Made by a program: the position numbers and the translations under genes. The notes beneath the pieces were generated by a model that ran no database searches, had not been told where the DNA came from, and saw nothing but the letters and a program-made list of their open reading frames with translations. A stretch of 64,000 bases of DNA from PCPOR2b sp965220385 (GTDB taxonomy: Bacteria; Poribacteria; WGA-4E; PCPOR2b), in contig OZ244825.1 of NCBI GenBank assembly GCA_965220385.1, positions 6,200,001 through 6,264,000 of the forward strand, read 5' to 3'. Below are positions 53,533 to 62,206 of the stretch, piece after piece (positions within the stretch are counted from its first letter, which is position 1; each line of letters begins with the position of its first letter).

Positions 53533-54900
53533 ATGAATCTCACAATCGCTGAAATCCTACAGGCAACACAAGGCAAGCTCATCCAAGGCAATCCCAACAC
53601 AGTAATAACACACGTCTCGACAGACTCACGGACCCTTAAAAAGGACGACCTTTTTGTCGCACTCGTTGGCGAGACATTCGACGGGCATAACTTCTTGGAC
53701 GGTGTGTGCCAGCAAGGCGCGATTGGGGCGGTTGTCTCGAAGCCAGCAACGGATGTTTCCCAACTGACATCACCAATCATTATCCAAGTAAGTGATACGT
53801 TGGTTGCTCTGGGAGCTATCGCCAATTGTCACCGCCGCAAGTTCGATCTGCCAATCGTCGCCATCACAGGCAGCAACGGCAAAACCACGACAAAAGACAT
53901 AACAAGCTCTGTGTTGGCACAACGGTTTTCCGTCTTCAGATCCGAGAAAAGCTACAATAACCAGATCGGTATTCCTACGCGATTGATGCAACTCAGTGAA
54001 GGGGATGAGATTGCTGTGTTGGAGATTGGCACCAGTTGGCCCGGGGAGATCGAGCGACTTTCACAGATAACGGCGCCGACCGTTGGTGTGATTACCAATA
54101 TAGGACCGGCACACTTGGAGTTGCTCGGTTCAATCGAGGGGGTCGCGGAAGAGAAAGGGGCACTGTTAACGCATGTCGAACATGCCATCCTCAACGCGGA
54201 CGATCCGATGACATCGACGCTTGCTGCTCGTGTGTGTGGTCAAATCACCACATTTGGTTGGCAGAATGGGGCAGATGTGTCTGCGGCCGACGTTGAAGTC
54301 GACAATATTGGAAAGCCCACGTTCACGCTGAAGATTGGCGGAGACGAAATTGACCGAGTGCATCTGCCCTGTCTGGGCAAACACAACATCCACAACGCAC
54401 TTGCTGCTGCCGGTGTTGGACTCTGGGTAGGCTTGACGCCAACGGAGATCTGTACTGGATTAGAGCGCTTTCAGCCGGCGGATATGCGGATGCAGCCGAT
54501 TGTGCACAACGATCTACGTATCATCAACGACGCTTATAACTCAAACCCGGAATCCCTCAAGTCCGCTCTGATATTTCTTAGTGATATCGAAACAACTGGC
54601 AAGCGAATTGCAATCTTGGGTGATATGCTTGAACTTGGCGAACACTCTCACGCGCTCCACCTTAAAACGGGACAAGCTATTCCAACCAATATCAACCTAT
54701 TGATTACTGTTGGACCCCATAGCTCCGCAATTGCTGATGGGGCAGAGGGCATCGTTGAATCCGTCATCTCCTGTGATACGCCAAAGCAAGCGGCACAACA
54801 GCTAACCAAATACGCTCAACCCGGTGATGCGGTGCTTATCAAGGGGTCACGTGGGATAAAATTGGAGCAGGTCTTGGAAGAACTGATGGCTGACACCTGA
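53533..54900 (+). CDS. murF: UDP-MurNAc-tripeptide:D-alanyl-D-alanine ligase MurF
   Basis: 455 residues from the ATG at 53533. AITGSNGKTTTKD (about 108-120) is the ATP loop, then LEIGTSWPGEIERLS, HLELLGSIEGVAEEKG and INDAYNSNPESLKS, the MurF signatures. It ligates D-Ala-D-Ala to the UDP-MurNAc-tripeptide in the cytosol. An in-frame TTG 24 bases earlier is possible. About 125 bases after the second small membrane gene. Confidence 0.94.
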   Translation: MNLTIAEILQATQGKLIQGNPNTVITHVSTDSRTLKKDDLFVALVGETFDGHNFLDGVCQQGAIGAVVSKPATDVSQLTSPIIIQVSDTLVALGAIANCHRRKFDLPIVAITGSNGKTTTKDITSSVLAQRFSVFRSEKSYNNQIGIPTRLMQLSEGDEIAVLEIGTSWPGEIERLSQITAPTVGVITNIGPAHLELLGSIEGVAEEKGALLTHVEHAILNADDPMTSTLAARVCGQITTFGWQNGADVSAADVEVDNIGKPTFTLKIGGDEIDRVHLPCLGKHNIHNALAAAGVGLWVGLTPTEICTGLERFQPADMRMQPIVHNDLRIINDAYNSNPESLKSALIFLSDIETTGKRIAILGDMLELGEHSHALHLKTGQAIPTNINLLITVGPHSSAIADGAEGIVESVISCDTPKQAAQQLTKYAQPGDAVLIKGSRGIKLEQVLEELMADT

Positions 54901-55024
54901 GATCAGGTGCTTAACACTTTGGGGAAATTGGGCTTGAACTTATCGGCTAAGGGTTCCCTACCTCTCGTCACTTCCAATTTCTATCAATCATTATGAATTC
55001 AAAGGGTAAACCTTAATACCAGAT

Positions 55025-56128
55025 ATGCTCTACTACCTATTTTTTGAACAGTTAACCGATTTTTTTTCGCCGCTGAATGTCTTTCGTTACATCAGCTTTC
55101 GGTCCATCTACGCAACGGTAACCGCACTACTTATTGCCTTAATTTTGGGGCCATTCGTTATTCGACAGCTGAGACGATTGAAGATTGGACAGCATGTCCG
55201 GGATGATGGTCCCGAAACGCACTTCAGCAAGGAAGGTACGCCGACGATGGGTGGCGTACTTATTATTTCGTCCGTACTGATTTCAATTTTGCTCTGGGCA
55301 CGGCTCGATCAGCCCTATATTCTTATCCTCACTTTTAGTCTTGTGTGGTTTGGTGGGCTCGGTTTTCTGGACGATTACCGAAAAATTACTAAGCAGCAAT
55401 CGCTGGGGTTGAAGGGTTGGCACAAGATCTTCTTGCAAGCGGTCGGCGCACTCGCGATCGCCTACTTTCTCTACCAATGGGGTCCCGTTCCCAAAGATGG
55501 TTTGACTGAAAGAACATCGATTATTATTCCTTTTTTCAAGCAGCTTCGTCCAGATCTCGGTATATTCTTTATTCCATTTGCAGCGTTCGTCATTGTTGGT
55601 GCGTCCAACTCAGTGAATCTTACGGACGGACTTGACGGTTTAGCAATTGGCTGCACATTGTTTGTCGCAGCGACATTTGGTGTGCTTGGCTACCTGACAA
55701 GCCACCAACAGTTAGCAAATTATCTCGACATTGCTCACCTTCCAGCCAGCGGAGAGGCTGCGACTATCTTCTGTGCTGCGTTGATCGGTGCTGGTGTAGG
55801 CTTTTTGTGGTATAATTGTCATCCGGCACAGGTCTTCATGGGAGATACAGGATCGTTAGCCCTTGGTGCAGCACTTGGAACCATTTCCATTTTAATCAAA
55901 GAGGAGATTTTGCTTGTGATTGTCGGCGGGATCTTTGTTGCGGAAGCGCTCTCCGTCATCATCCAAGTTGCCTCCTATAAAACGCGGAAAAAACGGGTGT
56001 TCAGAATGTCACCACTACATCACCATTTTGAGCAACTCGGCTGGCCTGAGCCGAAGGTCGTCCTCCGTTTCTGGATTATTGGGTTGATTTTGATGCTTGT
56101 TGCACTGAGTACCCTCAAACTACGGTAG
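55025..56128 (+). CDS. mraY: Phospho-N-acetylmuramoyl-pentapeptide-transferase MraY
   Basis: 367 residues, about ten TM segments. Signatures: DDGPETHFSKEGTPTMGG (about 59-76), GLGFLDDYRKITKQQS, NSVNLTDGLDGLAIGC, FMGDTGSLALGAALG and the HHHFEQLGWPEPKVVLRFW C-terminus. Transfers phospho-MurNAc-pentapeptide to undecaprenyl phosphate at the inner membrane. Last cell-wall gene of the cluster; murD, ftsW and murG, which usually follow, are not here. Confidence 0.96.
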   Translation: MLYYLFFEQLTDFFSPLNVFRYISFRSIYATVTALLIALILGPFVIRQLRRLKIGQHVRDDGPETHFSKEGTPTMGGVLIISSVLISILLWARLDQPYILILTFSLVWFGGLGFLDDYRKITKQQSLGLKGWHKIFLQAVGALAIAYFLYQWGPVPKDGLTERTSIIIPFFKQLRPDLGIFFIPFAAFVIVGASNSVNLTDGLDGLAIGCTLFVAATFGVLGYLTSHQQLANYLDIAHLPASGEAATIFCAALIGAGVGFLWYNCHPAQVFMGDTGSLALGAALGTISILIKEEILLVIVGGIFVAEALSVIIQVASYKTRKKRVFRMSPLHHHFEQLGWPEPKVVLRFWIIGLILMLVALSTLKLR

Positions 56129-56151
56129 GGAAAAGAGATAAGGGGAAAATC

Positions 56152-56898
56152 ATGCGATTACAGAATAAAGTTGCCCTCGTCACCGGCGGGGCGACCGGCA
56201 TCGGTGCTGCAACAGCCGTAATGTATGCGCGAGAAGGAGCGAAAGTTGTCATCGCCGATCTGAATGAGACGGATGGCAAGGCAACTGCTCAGTCTATTGA
56301 AGCGGAGGGCGGTACCGCCCAGTTTGTACGAACCGATGTGTCTCAAGAAGCGGACGTTGCTGCACTGATGGAAGGGGTGAAACAGCGCTTTGGTCAGCTT
56401 GACGTGTTGGTAACCTGTGCCGGGATCCTGCTGGGCGCAGCGATCCGTATTGATCAGTTTGACGCGGACGATTGGGATGCAGTCATCAGGGTCAACTTGA
56501 GGGGGACGTTCCTGTGCACTAAACATGCTGTTCCGTTGATGGAAGAGAGCGGTGGTGGAGTGATTGTGCTGATTGCATCGGGGGCTGGGGTCACAGGTCC
56601 CAGTGCATCGGTCGCCTACGGTGCCAGCAAAGGCGGCGTGCGCGGTTTGGGATTTACCTTGAAAAATCAGGTTGAACCGTTAGGTATCCGTGTGCATGTC
56701 GTTTGTCCGGGCAACCTCAATACGCCCTTAAAGCTCAGGGCGATCGCTGAAATCGCAGAAAGGGGCGGGGAGTCTCCTGAAGCGGCTGTTGCTGACGCGC
56801 AATCCACTCTATTCAAGCCAGAAGAGGTTGCCAAGGTGCTGACAGATCTTGCCTCTGACGCGGGAGCGAATGCCGACGAACTCGTATTTACAAAGTAG
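56152..56898 (+). CDS. Short-chain dehydrogenase/reductase (SDR)
   Basis: 248 residues; starts 23 bases after mraY (GGGAAAAGAG in between), probably co-transcribed with it. Classical SDR: TGGATGIGAATAV (about 11-23), the D-x-N region DLNETDG, CAGILLG, Ser in IASGAG, Tyr/Lys in YGASKGG, and KVLTDLASDAGANADELVFTK at the end. Probably NAD-dependent 3-hydroxyacyl or sugar dehydrogenase. The end is atypical; the usual GxxxxVDGG motif is not evident. Confidence 0.82.
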   Translation: MRLQNKVALVTGGATGIGAATAVMYAREGAKVVIADLNETDGKATAQSIEAEGGTAQFVRTDVSQEADVAALMEGVKQRFGQLDVLVTCAGILLGAAIRIDQFDADDWDAVIRVNLRGTFLCTKHAVPLMEESGGGVIVLIASGAGVTGPSASVAYGASKGGVRGLGFTLKNQVEPLGIRVHVVCPGNLNTPLKLRAIAEIAERGGESPEAAVADAQSTLFKPEEVAKVLTDLASDAGANADELVFTK

Positions 56899-56958
56899 TC
56901 TAAGCTGTCGGCTGTGTTCTATTCACTTGTTGCAAAATTTTGCTATAGGAAATAAATC

Positions 56959-56988
56959 TTTACATTTTTGATGATTTTAGTATATAAT
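56959..56988 (+). promoter_or_regulatory. dcd: Putative sigma-70-type promoter for dcd
   Basis: TTTACA (56959-56964), 18-base spacer, perfect TATAAT (56983-56988). A 12-bp palindrome GCAAAATTTTGC (56932-56943) lies just upstream and could be an operator. Confidence 0.55.
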
Positions 56989-57045
56989 GAATAACGCACT
57001 GCTGCGAGAAAGATCAGATTGAGCAGCAATGAAAAGGGAAGGCGG

Positions 57046-57621
57046 ATGGTTTTATCAGATCGGGATATTGTTCGTTACCAGGAGATGGGGAAAATCAAAA
57101 TTACTCCTGCCCCAGATCTTACCAAGCAGCTCGGTTCCTGTTCCATTGATTTCCGGTTAGGGAATACCTTCCGGTTATTTGAGCACAGTAAGTATCCTTA
57201 TATCGATCTTCGTGAGGATATTGATCCCAATGAACTGATGCACAAAATGGAAGTGCCCGACGGTGAAGCGTTTACCATGCAGCCGGGTGAATTTGTCCTC
57301 GCTGCGACCCTCGAAACGCTTGAACTTTCCGATGATGTGATGGCGCGTCTTGAAGGTCGTAGTAGCCTTGGCAGACTTGGTATCATCGTCCATAGCACGG
57401 CGGGGCTTTTTGATCCGGGCTGGGTTGGGACGGCTACACTGGAACTGGGAAATCTTGGTCGTATGCCCGTTAAACTCTATCCCGGAATGCGAATTTGTGC
57501 ATTTACGTTTGAAGAGTTATCCTCTCCTGCAGCAGTACCCTATCGGCGAAAGCCGGGGAACAAGTATGCGGGGCAAGTTGAACCAGAAGCCAGTCGTTTT
57601 GTGAAAGATCTCAATCAGTAA
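57046..57621 (+). CDS. dcd: dCTP deaminase Dcd
   Basis: 191 residues from the ATG at 57046 (MVLSDRDI, the usual start); an in-frame TTG at 57019 is disfavoured. Trimeric dUTPase-fold enzyme: CSIDFRLGNTFRLFEHS, MQPGEFVLAATLETLELSDD, RSSLGRLGIIVHSTAGLFDPGW and TATLELGN with the catalytic Glu. It makes dUTP (or dUMP) from dCTP in pyrimidine metabolism. Free-standing, with its own promoter, between the SDR and the glnA region. Confidence 0.92.
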   Translation: MVLSDRDIVRYQEMGKIKITPAPDLTKQLGSCSIDFRLGNTFRLFEHSKYPYIDLREDIDPNELMHKMEVPDGEAFTMQPGEFVLAATLETLELSDDVMARLEGRSSLGRLGIIVHSTAGLFDPGWVGTATLELGNLGRMPVKLYPGMRICAFTFEELSSPAAVPYRRKPGNKYAGQVEPEASRFVKDLNQ

Positions 57622-57804
57622 TCAGTTCCATTGCTAAAAACTTTGGCAGTTGTATGCCCAATAATTCAGCATCTGTGAATGAAGGGGGGGTATTATACTG
57701 CTACTTTTTGACTGAAAAAGCGCCCCATATAGTTAAGAAAATCAGGAGTAAACTACCCATCAGAGCCAAATCTCTACTACATATCAGCAAAAGACCGTGT
57801 GGAG

Positions 57805-57823
57805 AAAATTAGGTGCTAATTTT
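57805..57823 (+). promoter_or_regulatory. Inverted repeat AAAATTAG-GTG-CTAATTTT, possible operator
   Basis: Perfect 8-bp arms around GTG, 24 bases upstream of the sigma-54 element. It could bind a dimeric regulator; it does not match the TGCACC-type NtrC site. Confidence 0.45.
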
Positions 57824-57846
57824 TCATTTCAAGAGCAATGTAACTA

Positions 57847-57863
57847 TTGGCACATCGCTTGCT
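57847..57863 (+). promoter_or_regulatory. glnA: Sigma-54 (RpoN) promoter of glnA
   Basis: TTGGCAC-ATCGC-TTGCT matches YTGGCAC-n5-TTGCW, with the GG (57849-57850) and GC (57861-57862) exactly 10 bases apart as required. Transcription would start near 57874, about 190 bases before glnA. This predicts an RpoN-dependent, nitrogen-responsive glnA; the activator is not obvious in the window. Confidence 0.8.
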
Positions 57864-58066
57864 TATATTTCTGAGGTGATCCGTTTTCAAATTCCATTGT
57901 TTCCAGTAATAGGTTGAGTAGGGTGTATGAAAAGTCTAAAATGTGTCCTCTTGAAAGAGAGCTTTTCGGGAATCCTCTTAATGGGACTGCTGGGCAGTGC
58001 TAACCCTGCTTAAGTTTGATCGTCATTTTCCTATCTCAATATTTTAAATCCTTAAGGAGAGTTTAG

Positions 58067-59509
58067 ATGACACCAAGTGAAGTTGTTGCGTTTGCAAAAG
58101 AGAAAGAGGTCAAGATCGTTGACTTTAAATTCACAGATCTGCCTGGCATGTGGCACCACTTTTCGATTCCATCGACAGAGTTCGAGGAAGATCTGTTTGA
58201 AGATGGGCTCGGCTTTGACGGCTCAAGTATCCGCGGATTCCAAGCGATTAATGAAAGCGACATGCTTCTTTTCCCTGACCCGGATACCGCCATTGTAGAT
58301 CCGGTTTGCAAGATTCCGACACTTAGTCTTATCTGCAACATTAAGGATCCGATTACTCTGGAAAGCTATAGCCGAGACGTGCGATACATCGCTCAAAAGG
58401 CGGAAGCGTATCTGAAGAGCACCGGAATAGCCGATACCAGCTATTGGGGACCTGAAGCTGAGTTTTTCGTGTTCAATGATGTTCGCTATGGTCAAAATCA
58501 GCATTCAGGCTTCTATTCCGTTGACTCCGTTGAAGGGAGTTGGAATACAGGTAAAGGGAGTTGGAACCCAAATACGGGTGACTATGATGCGCCAAACCTT
58601 GGGTACAAACCCCGTTACAAGGAGGGGTATTTCCCCGTTCCACCATCGGACACCCTGCAAGATATTCGATCTGAAATGATTCTCAAGATGATTGATTGCG
58701 GAGTTGATGTAGAAGTTCACCACCATGAGGTTGGTACCGGTGGCCAGGGCGAGATCGATCTCCGATTTGATACCATGACCACCATAGGCGATAAGCTCGC
58801 GCTGTACAAGTACATCATCAAGAATACAGCCCGCGCCCACAACATGACGGCAACCTTTATGCCGAAACCGCTCTTTGAAGACAACGGTTCAGGTATGCAC
58901 TGCCATCAGAGTTTGTGGAAAGATGGGAAGAATATCTTCTATGATCCGCAGGGATATGCTGGGTTAAGTGAAGCTGCCCTATACTACGCTGGTGGCCTCC
59001 TTAAGCACTTGCCGTCGTTGTGTGCTATCATTGCACCGACAACCAATTCATACAAGCGGTTGGTCCCAGGCTATGAGGCACCGGTCAATCTTGCGTACTC
59101 GCAGAGAAACCGAAGTGCGTGTGTCCGCATTCCTACCTATTCCCAAAGCGAAAGAGCAAAACGATTGGAACTGCGTACACCAGATCCTTCCTGTAATGCA
59201 TATCTTGCCTTTAGCGCAATGTTGATGGCGGGTCTTGACGGTATTCGGAATCAGATCCACCCCGGTGAGCCGTTTGATAAAGATCTGTACGATCTGGAGC
59301 CGGAGGAACTGGCAGAAATCGAATCAACGCCAGCATCCTTAGCTGAGGCACTTGATGCCTTAGAGGACGACCATGACTACCTGCTCGAAGGCGATGTAAT
59401 CACGCAAGATGTGGTTGATACGTGGATAGAGTATAAACGTGAAAACGAGGTTGATGCAGTCAACCTACGTCCGCATCCACACGAATTCCATCTCTACTAT
59501 GATATTTAA
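58067..59509 (+). CDS. glnA: Glutamine synthetase type I
   Basis: 480 residues; AAGGAGAG before the ATG. Conserved segments: DLPGMWHHFSIPS, GLGFDGSSIRGF (latch/substrate), YWGPEAEFFVF with metal-binding Glu residues, GGQGEIDLRFD, FEDNGSGMHCHQSLW (ATP loop), NRSACVRIP and RLELRTPDPSCN. Tyr at about 408 in DKDLYDLEPEE sits at the adenylylation position, so GlnE-type control is possible. It condenses ammonium with glutamate in the cytosol; glnB follows 142 bases on, behind a long hairpin. Confidence 0.96.
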   Translation: MTPSEVVAFAKEKEVKIVDFKFTDLPGMWHHFSIPSTEFEEDLFEDGLGFDGSSIRGFQAINESDMLLFPDPDTAIVDPVCKIPTLSLICNIKDPITLESYSRDVRYIAQKAEAYLKSTGIADTSYWGPEAEFFVFNDVRYGQNQHSGFYSVDSVEGSWNTGKGSWNPNTGDYDAPNLGYKPRYKEGYFPVPPSDTLQDIRSEMILKMIDCGVDVEVHHHEVGTGGQGEIDLRFDTMTTIGDKLALYKYIIKNTARAHNMTATFMPKPLFEDNGSGMHCHQSLWKDGKNIFYDPQGYAGLSEAALYYAGGLLKHLPSLCAIIAPTTNSYKRLVPGYEAPVNLAYSQRNRSACVRIPTYSQSERAKRLELRTPDPSCNAYLAFSAMLMAGLDGIRNQIHPGEPFDKDLYDLEPEELAEIESTPASLAEALDALEDDHDYLLEGDVITQDVVDTWIEYKRENEVDAVNLRPHPHEFHLYYDI

Positions 59510-59545
59510 TCAGGTAGATTTCTTTTCCAGTAGATAACGATAAGG

Positions 59546-59592
59546 GTAAAGCGTAAACTGTTAAGCAGGTTTCTTACGTTCTTACGCTTTAC
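59546..59592 (+). terminator. 11-bp hairpin between glnA and glnB
   Basis: GTAAAGCGTAA (59546-59556) is perfectly complementary to TTACGCTTTAC (59582-59592) with a 25-base loop. Lacking a T-run, it may be a partial terminator, attenuator or mRNA-stability element that sets the glnA:glnB ratio. Confidence 0.5.
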
Positions 59593-59651
59593 TATATTCA
59601 CAGGGTTGAAGGGTTGTGACCATCAGAGTTTGAACAAAGGAGAGATAACCC

Positions 59652-59990
59652 ATGAAAAAACTAGAGTGCATTATCCGTCCCTTTAAGCTGGAAGATGTCA
59701 AAGAGGCTTTGAACAATGTAGGTGTCCACGGGATGACCGTCACCGAAGTCCGGGGATTCGGGAGGAGCCGTGGTCACACAGAGCTTTATCGGGGAAGCGA
59801 ATACACCATTGAGTTTGTACCTAAGTTAAAACTCGAAATCGTCGTTGGTGAAGAGAGCGTGGATCAGGTCATAGACGCTGTGCAGCAGTCTGCGTCTACC
59901 GGAAAGATTGGTGATGGAAAGATTTTTGTCCTCCCAATTGAGGAAACGATCCGCATCCGCACGGGCGAAAAAGGTCCCGCGGCAATCTAA
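59652..59990 (+). CDS. glnB: Nitrogen regulatory protein PII (GlnB)
   Basis: 112 residues; AAAGGAGAG before the ATG. Typical PII: MKKLECIIRPFKLEDVKEAL, T-loop GRSRGHTELYRGSEYTIEFVPK with the uridylylatable Tyr51, and TGKIGDGKIFVLPIEETIRIRTGE at the C-terminus. Trimeric sensor of ATP/ADP and 2-oxoglutarate that controls GS activity and nitrogen transport. Adjacent to glnA, as in many bacteria. Confidence 0.96.
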   Translation: MKKLECIIRPFKLEDVKEALNNVGVHGMTVTEVRGFGRSRGHTELYRGSEYTIEFVPKLKLEIVVGEESVDQVIDAVQQSASTGKIGDGKIFVLPIEETIRIRTGEKGPAAI

Positions 59991-60398
59991 CCCCAAACCC
60001 CAATTCATGCGAAAACACAACAGTAGGGGACAGTTCCTTAATTAAAGAGAGGGATTGTTCCCTATATTTGTGCCCATTGTATCAATTCATCGTCTGCCCA
60101 TCGATCTTCCTTTCCCTTCCGAAGTTGCAAAGCCCCACCTTCCCCACCTCCTCAGAACCTAACCATTGAAAACCCGTCGAGTTGTCCTTAAAGTTAAATG
60201 CGCTCAACCTTTTGCTTCAGTGGAGCGTTATGTATATAAAAGCGCAATGCGACACCTAACCGCACCTAAAGAAGTGCTGTGTGTATAGCAAATACCCCAA
60301 TTTTCGCTTGACGCTTTCTCACTTGAGATGCTATTATTTGTGCTTGTTTTGCCATTGTCAATCTTAGAAATTCAGATGGATAGAGGTGATTGTTGAGC
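59991..60398. other. Spacer before the ABC-transporter genes
   Basis: No gene supported; a 60-85-codon antisense frame overlapping the ATPase start is not credible. Only an imperfect GGGACAGTTCC / GGATTGTTCCC near-repeat (about 60027-60060) is seen. Confidence 0.45.
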
Positions 60399-61355
60399 AT
60401 GATTGAAGTGATAAATTTGACGAAACGGTATGGCCCAACCGTTGCAGTAGATAACGTCTCCTTCGAGGCAAAAGCGGGAGAAGTCCTGGGATTCTTAGGT
60501 CCAAACGGAGCGGGCAAAACCACAACGATGCGTATCTTGACCTGCTACCTCTCGGCGGATGAGGGAACTGCGAAAGTTGATGGATATGACGTTTTTGAGG
60601 ATTCCGTCGAAGTCCGTAAGCGGATTGGCTATCTGCCCGAAAGCGCGCCCCTTTATACAGATATGGGAGTTATCGACTATCTTAAATTTATCGCCCAAGT
60701 CCGGGGCATTCCAAAGAGTCAACGCTCTCAGCGTATTAAAGATGTCGTCGATATCTGTGGGCTTGAGAAGATGATCCAAAAGGATGTCGGGGAACTCTCC
60801 AAGGGTTACCGCCAACGCCTCGGTTTGGCGCAAAGTCTAATTCATGACCCGCCGATCCTTGTACTTGATGAGCCCACCTCCGGGCTTGACCCCAACCAGA
60901 TTATCGAAATTCGGAATCTCATCCGGGAGATTGGCAAGGAGAAGATGGTCATCTTCAGTACCCATATCCTGTCTGAAGTCTCCGCAACCTGTAGCCGGAT
61001 TCTGATTATCAATGATGGGAAAATTGTTGCAAACGGCACACCGGATGAGTTAGCAGGGCGAGCACGAGGCGAAGAGGTTGTCCATATATCCATCCGAGGT
61101 CCACGCGAAGAGATCGAAGCAAAACTTGAAGAGTTAAGCCTCGTCTCAGACTTCAAACGGGTGAAATCCGATGATGACGCGTGTGCGTATCAGATTGTAT
61201 CCCAAAAAGGGCAGAATACCGCAGAGGAACTCTTCCATTTTGTAGTACAGAATCACTGGAGTTTGACAGAGTTGCGTCAAGAAGCGATTAGCCTTGAAGA
61301 TGTCTTCCTGAAACTGACCGGCAACGAATCTGCAACCCAACCGACCGACGTGTAA
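60399..61355 (+). CDS. ABC transporter ATPase, GldA-like
   Basis: 318 residues from the ATG at 60399; TTG codons at 60390 and 60393 are alternative starts, and the nearby AGAGG suits them somewhat better. Walker A GPNGAGKTTTM (about 37-47), signature SKGYRQRLGLAQSL and Walker B ILVLDEPTSGLDPNQ, with a downstream regulatory extension (about 220-318). ABC-2-type export ATPase resembling GldA of gliding/secretion systems. Forms a unit with the permease and auxiliary protein at 62.2-64 kb. Confidence 0.88.
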   Translation: MIEVINLTKRYGPTVAVDNVSFEAKAGEVLGFLGPNGAGKTTTMRILTCYLSADEGTAKVDGYDVFEDSVEVRKRIGYLPESAPLYTDMGVIDYLKFIAQVRGIPKSQRSQRIKDVVDICGLEKMIQKDVGELSKGYRQRLGLAQSLIHDPPILVLDEPTSGLDPNQIIEIRNLIREIGKEKMVIFSTHILSEVSATCSRILIINDGKIVANGTPDELAGRARGEEVVHISIRGPREEIEAKLEELSLVSDFKRVKSDDDACAYQIVSQKGQNTAEELFHFVVQNHWSLTELRQEAISLEDVFLKLTGNESATQPTDV

Positions 61356-61420
61356 ATCCAATCCGCTCCTGTCTCACCTTTATACAATACACAGTTCCCC
61401 GATGTAGGAGGACGGTAACA

Positions 61421-62083
61421 GTGAGGATCGTGAAAGCCGATTTTGTGGGGGCGGCGTACCCACCGGGTACGGAAGTATCTTTTCCAACCGAAACGGGTGA
61501 TACGCTGCACGGCACCGTTCAAAGATTGCTACCCCGACGCGCACAGGTGGCAACGAGACAGGGAACGCTGTGGAACGTTCCGTACGGCGCTTTGACGGTG
61601 ACAGATTCTATGGAAGCGTCCGCGATGTCGCTCATTGAGGTTGAAGCGATAGGGGAACGCTTAATTCAAAAGCACGAAGCCGAGAGTGGACTGAAATCGG
61701 GTTGGCGGTTTGCGTTTGATCTCGCCCCGGCGCGTGGGGGATCATGCAGGTACGAGAAGAAGCAGATCACGCTCTCTGTTACGTACTGCCTAAAAGCGTC
61801 TAAGGGAGAAATTGTTGATACGATTTTGCATGAGATCGCACATGCGATTGTCGGACCGAAACACGGACACGATGCAACATGGAAGGCGGCAGCGCAGCGG
61901 ATTGGATGCACCGCCGAACGGTGCCACCACGTCCAGCATACACCCCCGCGCTGGCATGGCGGGTGTGGGTGTGGTCAGGAATGGAAACGACAGCGGTTGA
62001 CGCAACGTACCAGAACATCGAGGTGTTCAAAGTGCAAGAAGCGCATCAAGTGGAGGCGGGTGGGAATGGACTATCAAACATAA
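61421..62083 (+). CDS. SprT-like zinc metalloprotein
   Basis: 220 residues; GTG start after AGGAGG. An N-terminal SH3-like strand region (about 1-60), then SprT-type HEIAHAIVGPKHGHDATWK (137-155) with the HExxH plus distal His zinc site, and a C-terminal zinc ribbon (CGCGQEW ... CSKCKKRIKW). SprT/Spartan proteases act on DNA-protein crosslinks, but bacterial functions are poorly known. The gene sits between the ATPase and permease genes of an ABC system, with no overlap. Confidence 0.82.
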   Translation: MRIVKADFVGAAYPPGTEVSFPTETGDTLHGTVQRLLPRRAQVATRQGTLWNVPYGALTVTDSMEASAMSLIEVEAIGERLIQKHEAESGLKSGWRFAFDLAPARGGSCRYEKKQITLSVTYCLKASKGEIVDTILHEIAHAIVGPKHGHDATWKAAAQRIGCTAERCHHVQHTPPRWHGGCGCGQEWKRQRLTQRTRTSRCSKCKKRIKWRRVGMDYQT

Positions 62084-62206
62084 CCTACGCGCGAGCAGAT
62101 TTGGTCTTCGGTCGTCTCGGTCAGCCAAAGTGAAGCAAAGATTGAAAATCTTGCTATCGAATTAAACTGTGGCGATTTTCAAGGAGGTAACACCAGAAAG
62201 AAGAAA

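Larger units (their letters stand above)
57622..58066. other. Long leader region upstream of glnA
   Basis: No gene. It holds, in order, a G-run near 57685, an inverted repeat (57805-57823), a sigma-54 promoter (57847-57863) and roughly 190 bases of untranslated leader with several short hairpins. Confidence 0.6.

Noticed and set aside
57863..58066. glnA leader as a glutamine riboswitch
   Set aside because: Short hairpins exist, but I cannot match the conserved glnA RNA motif without a covariance search; Infernal against the glnA RNA model would decide.
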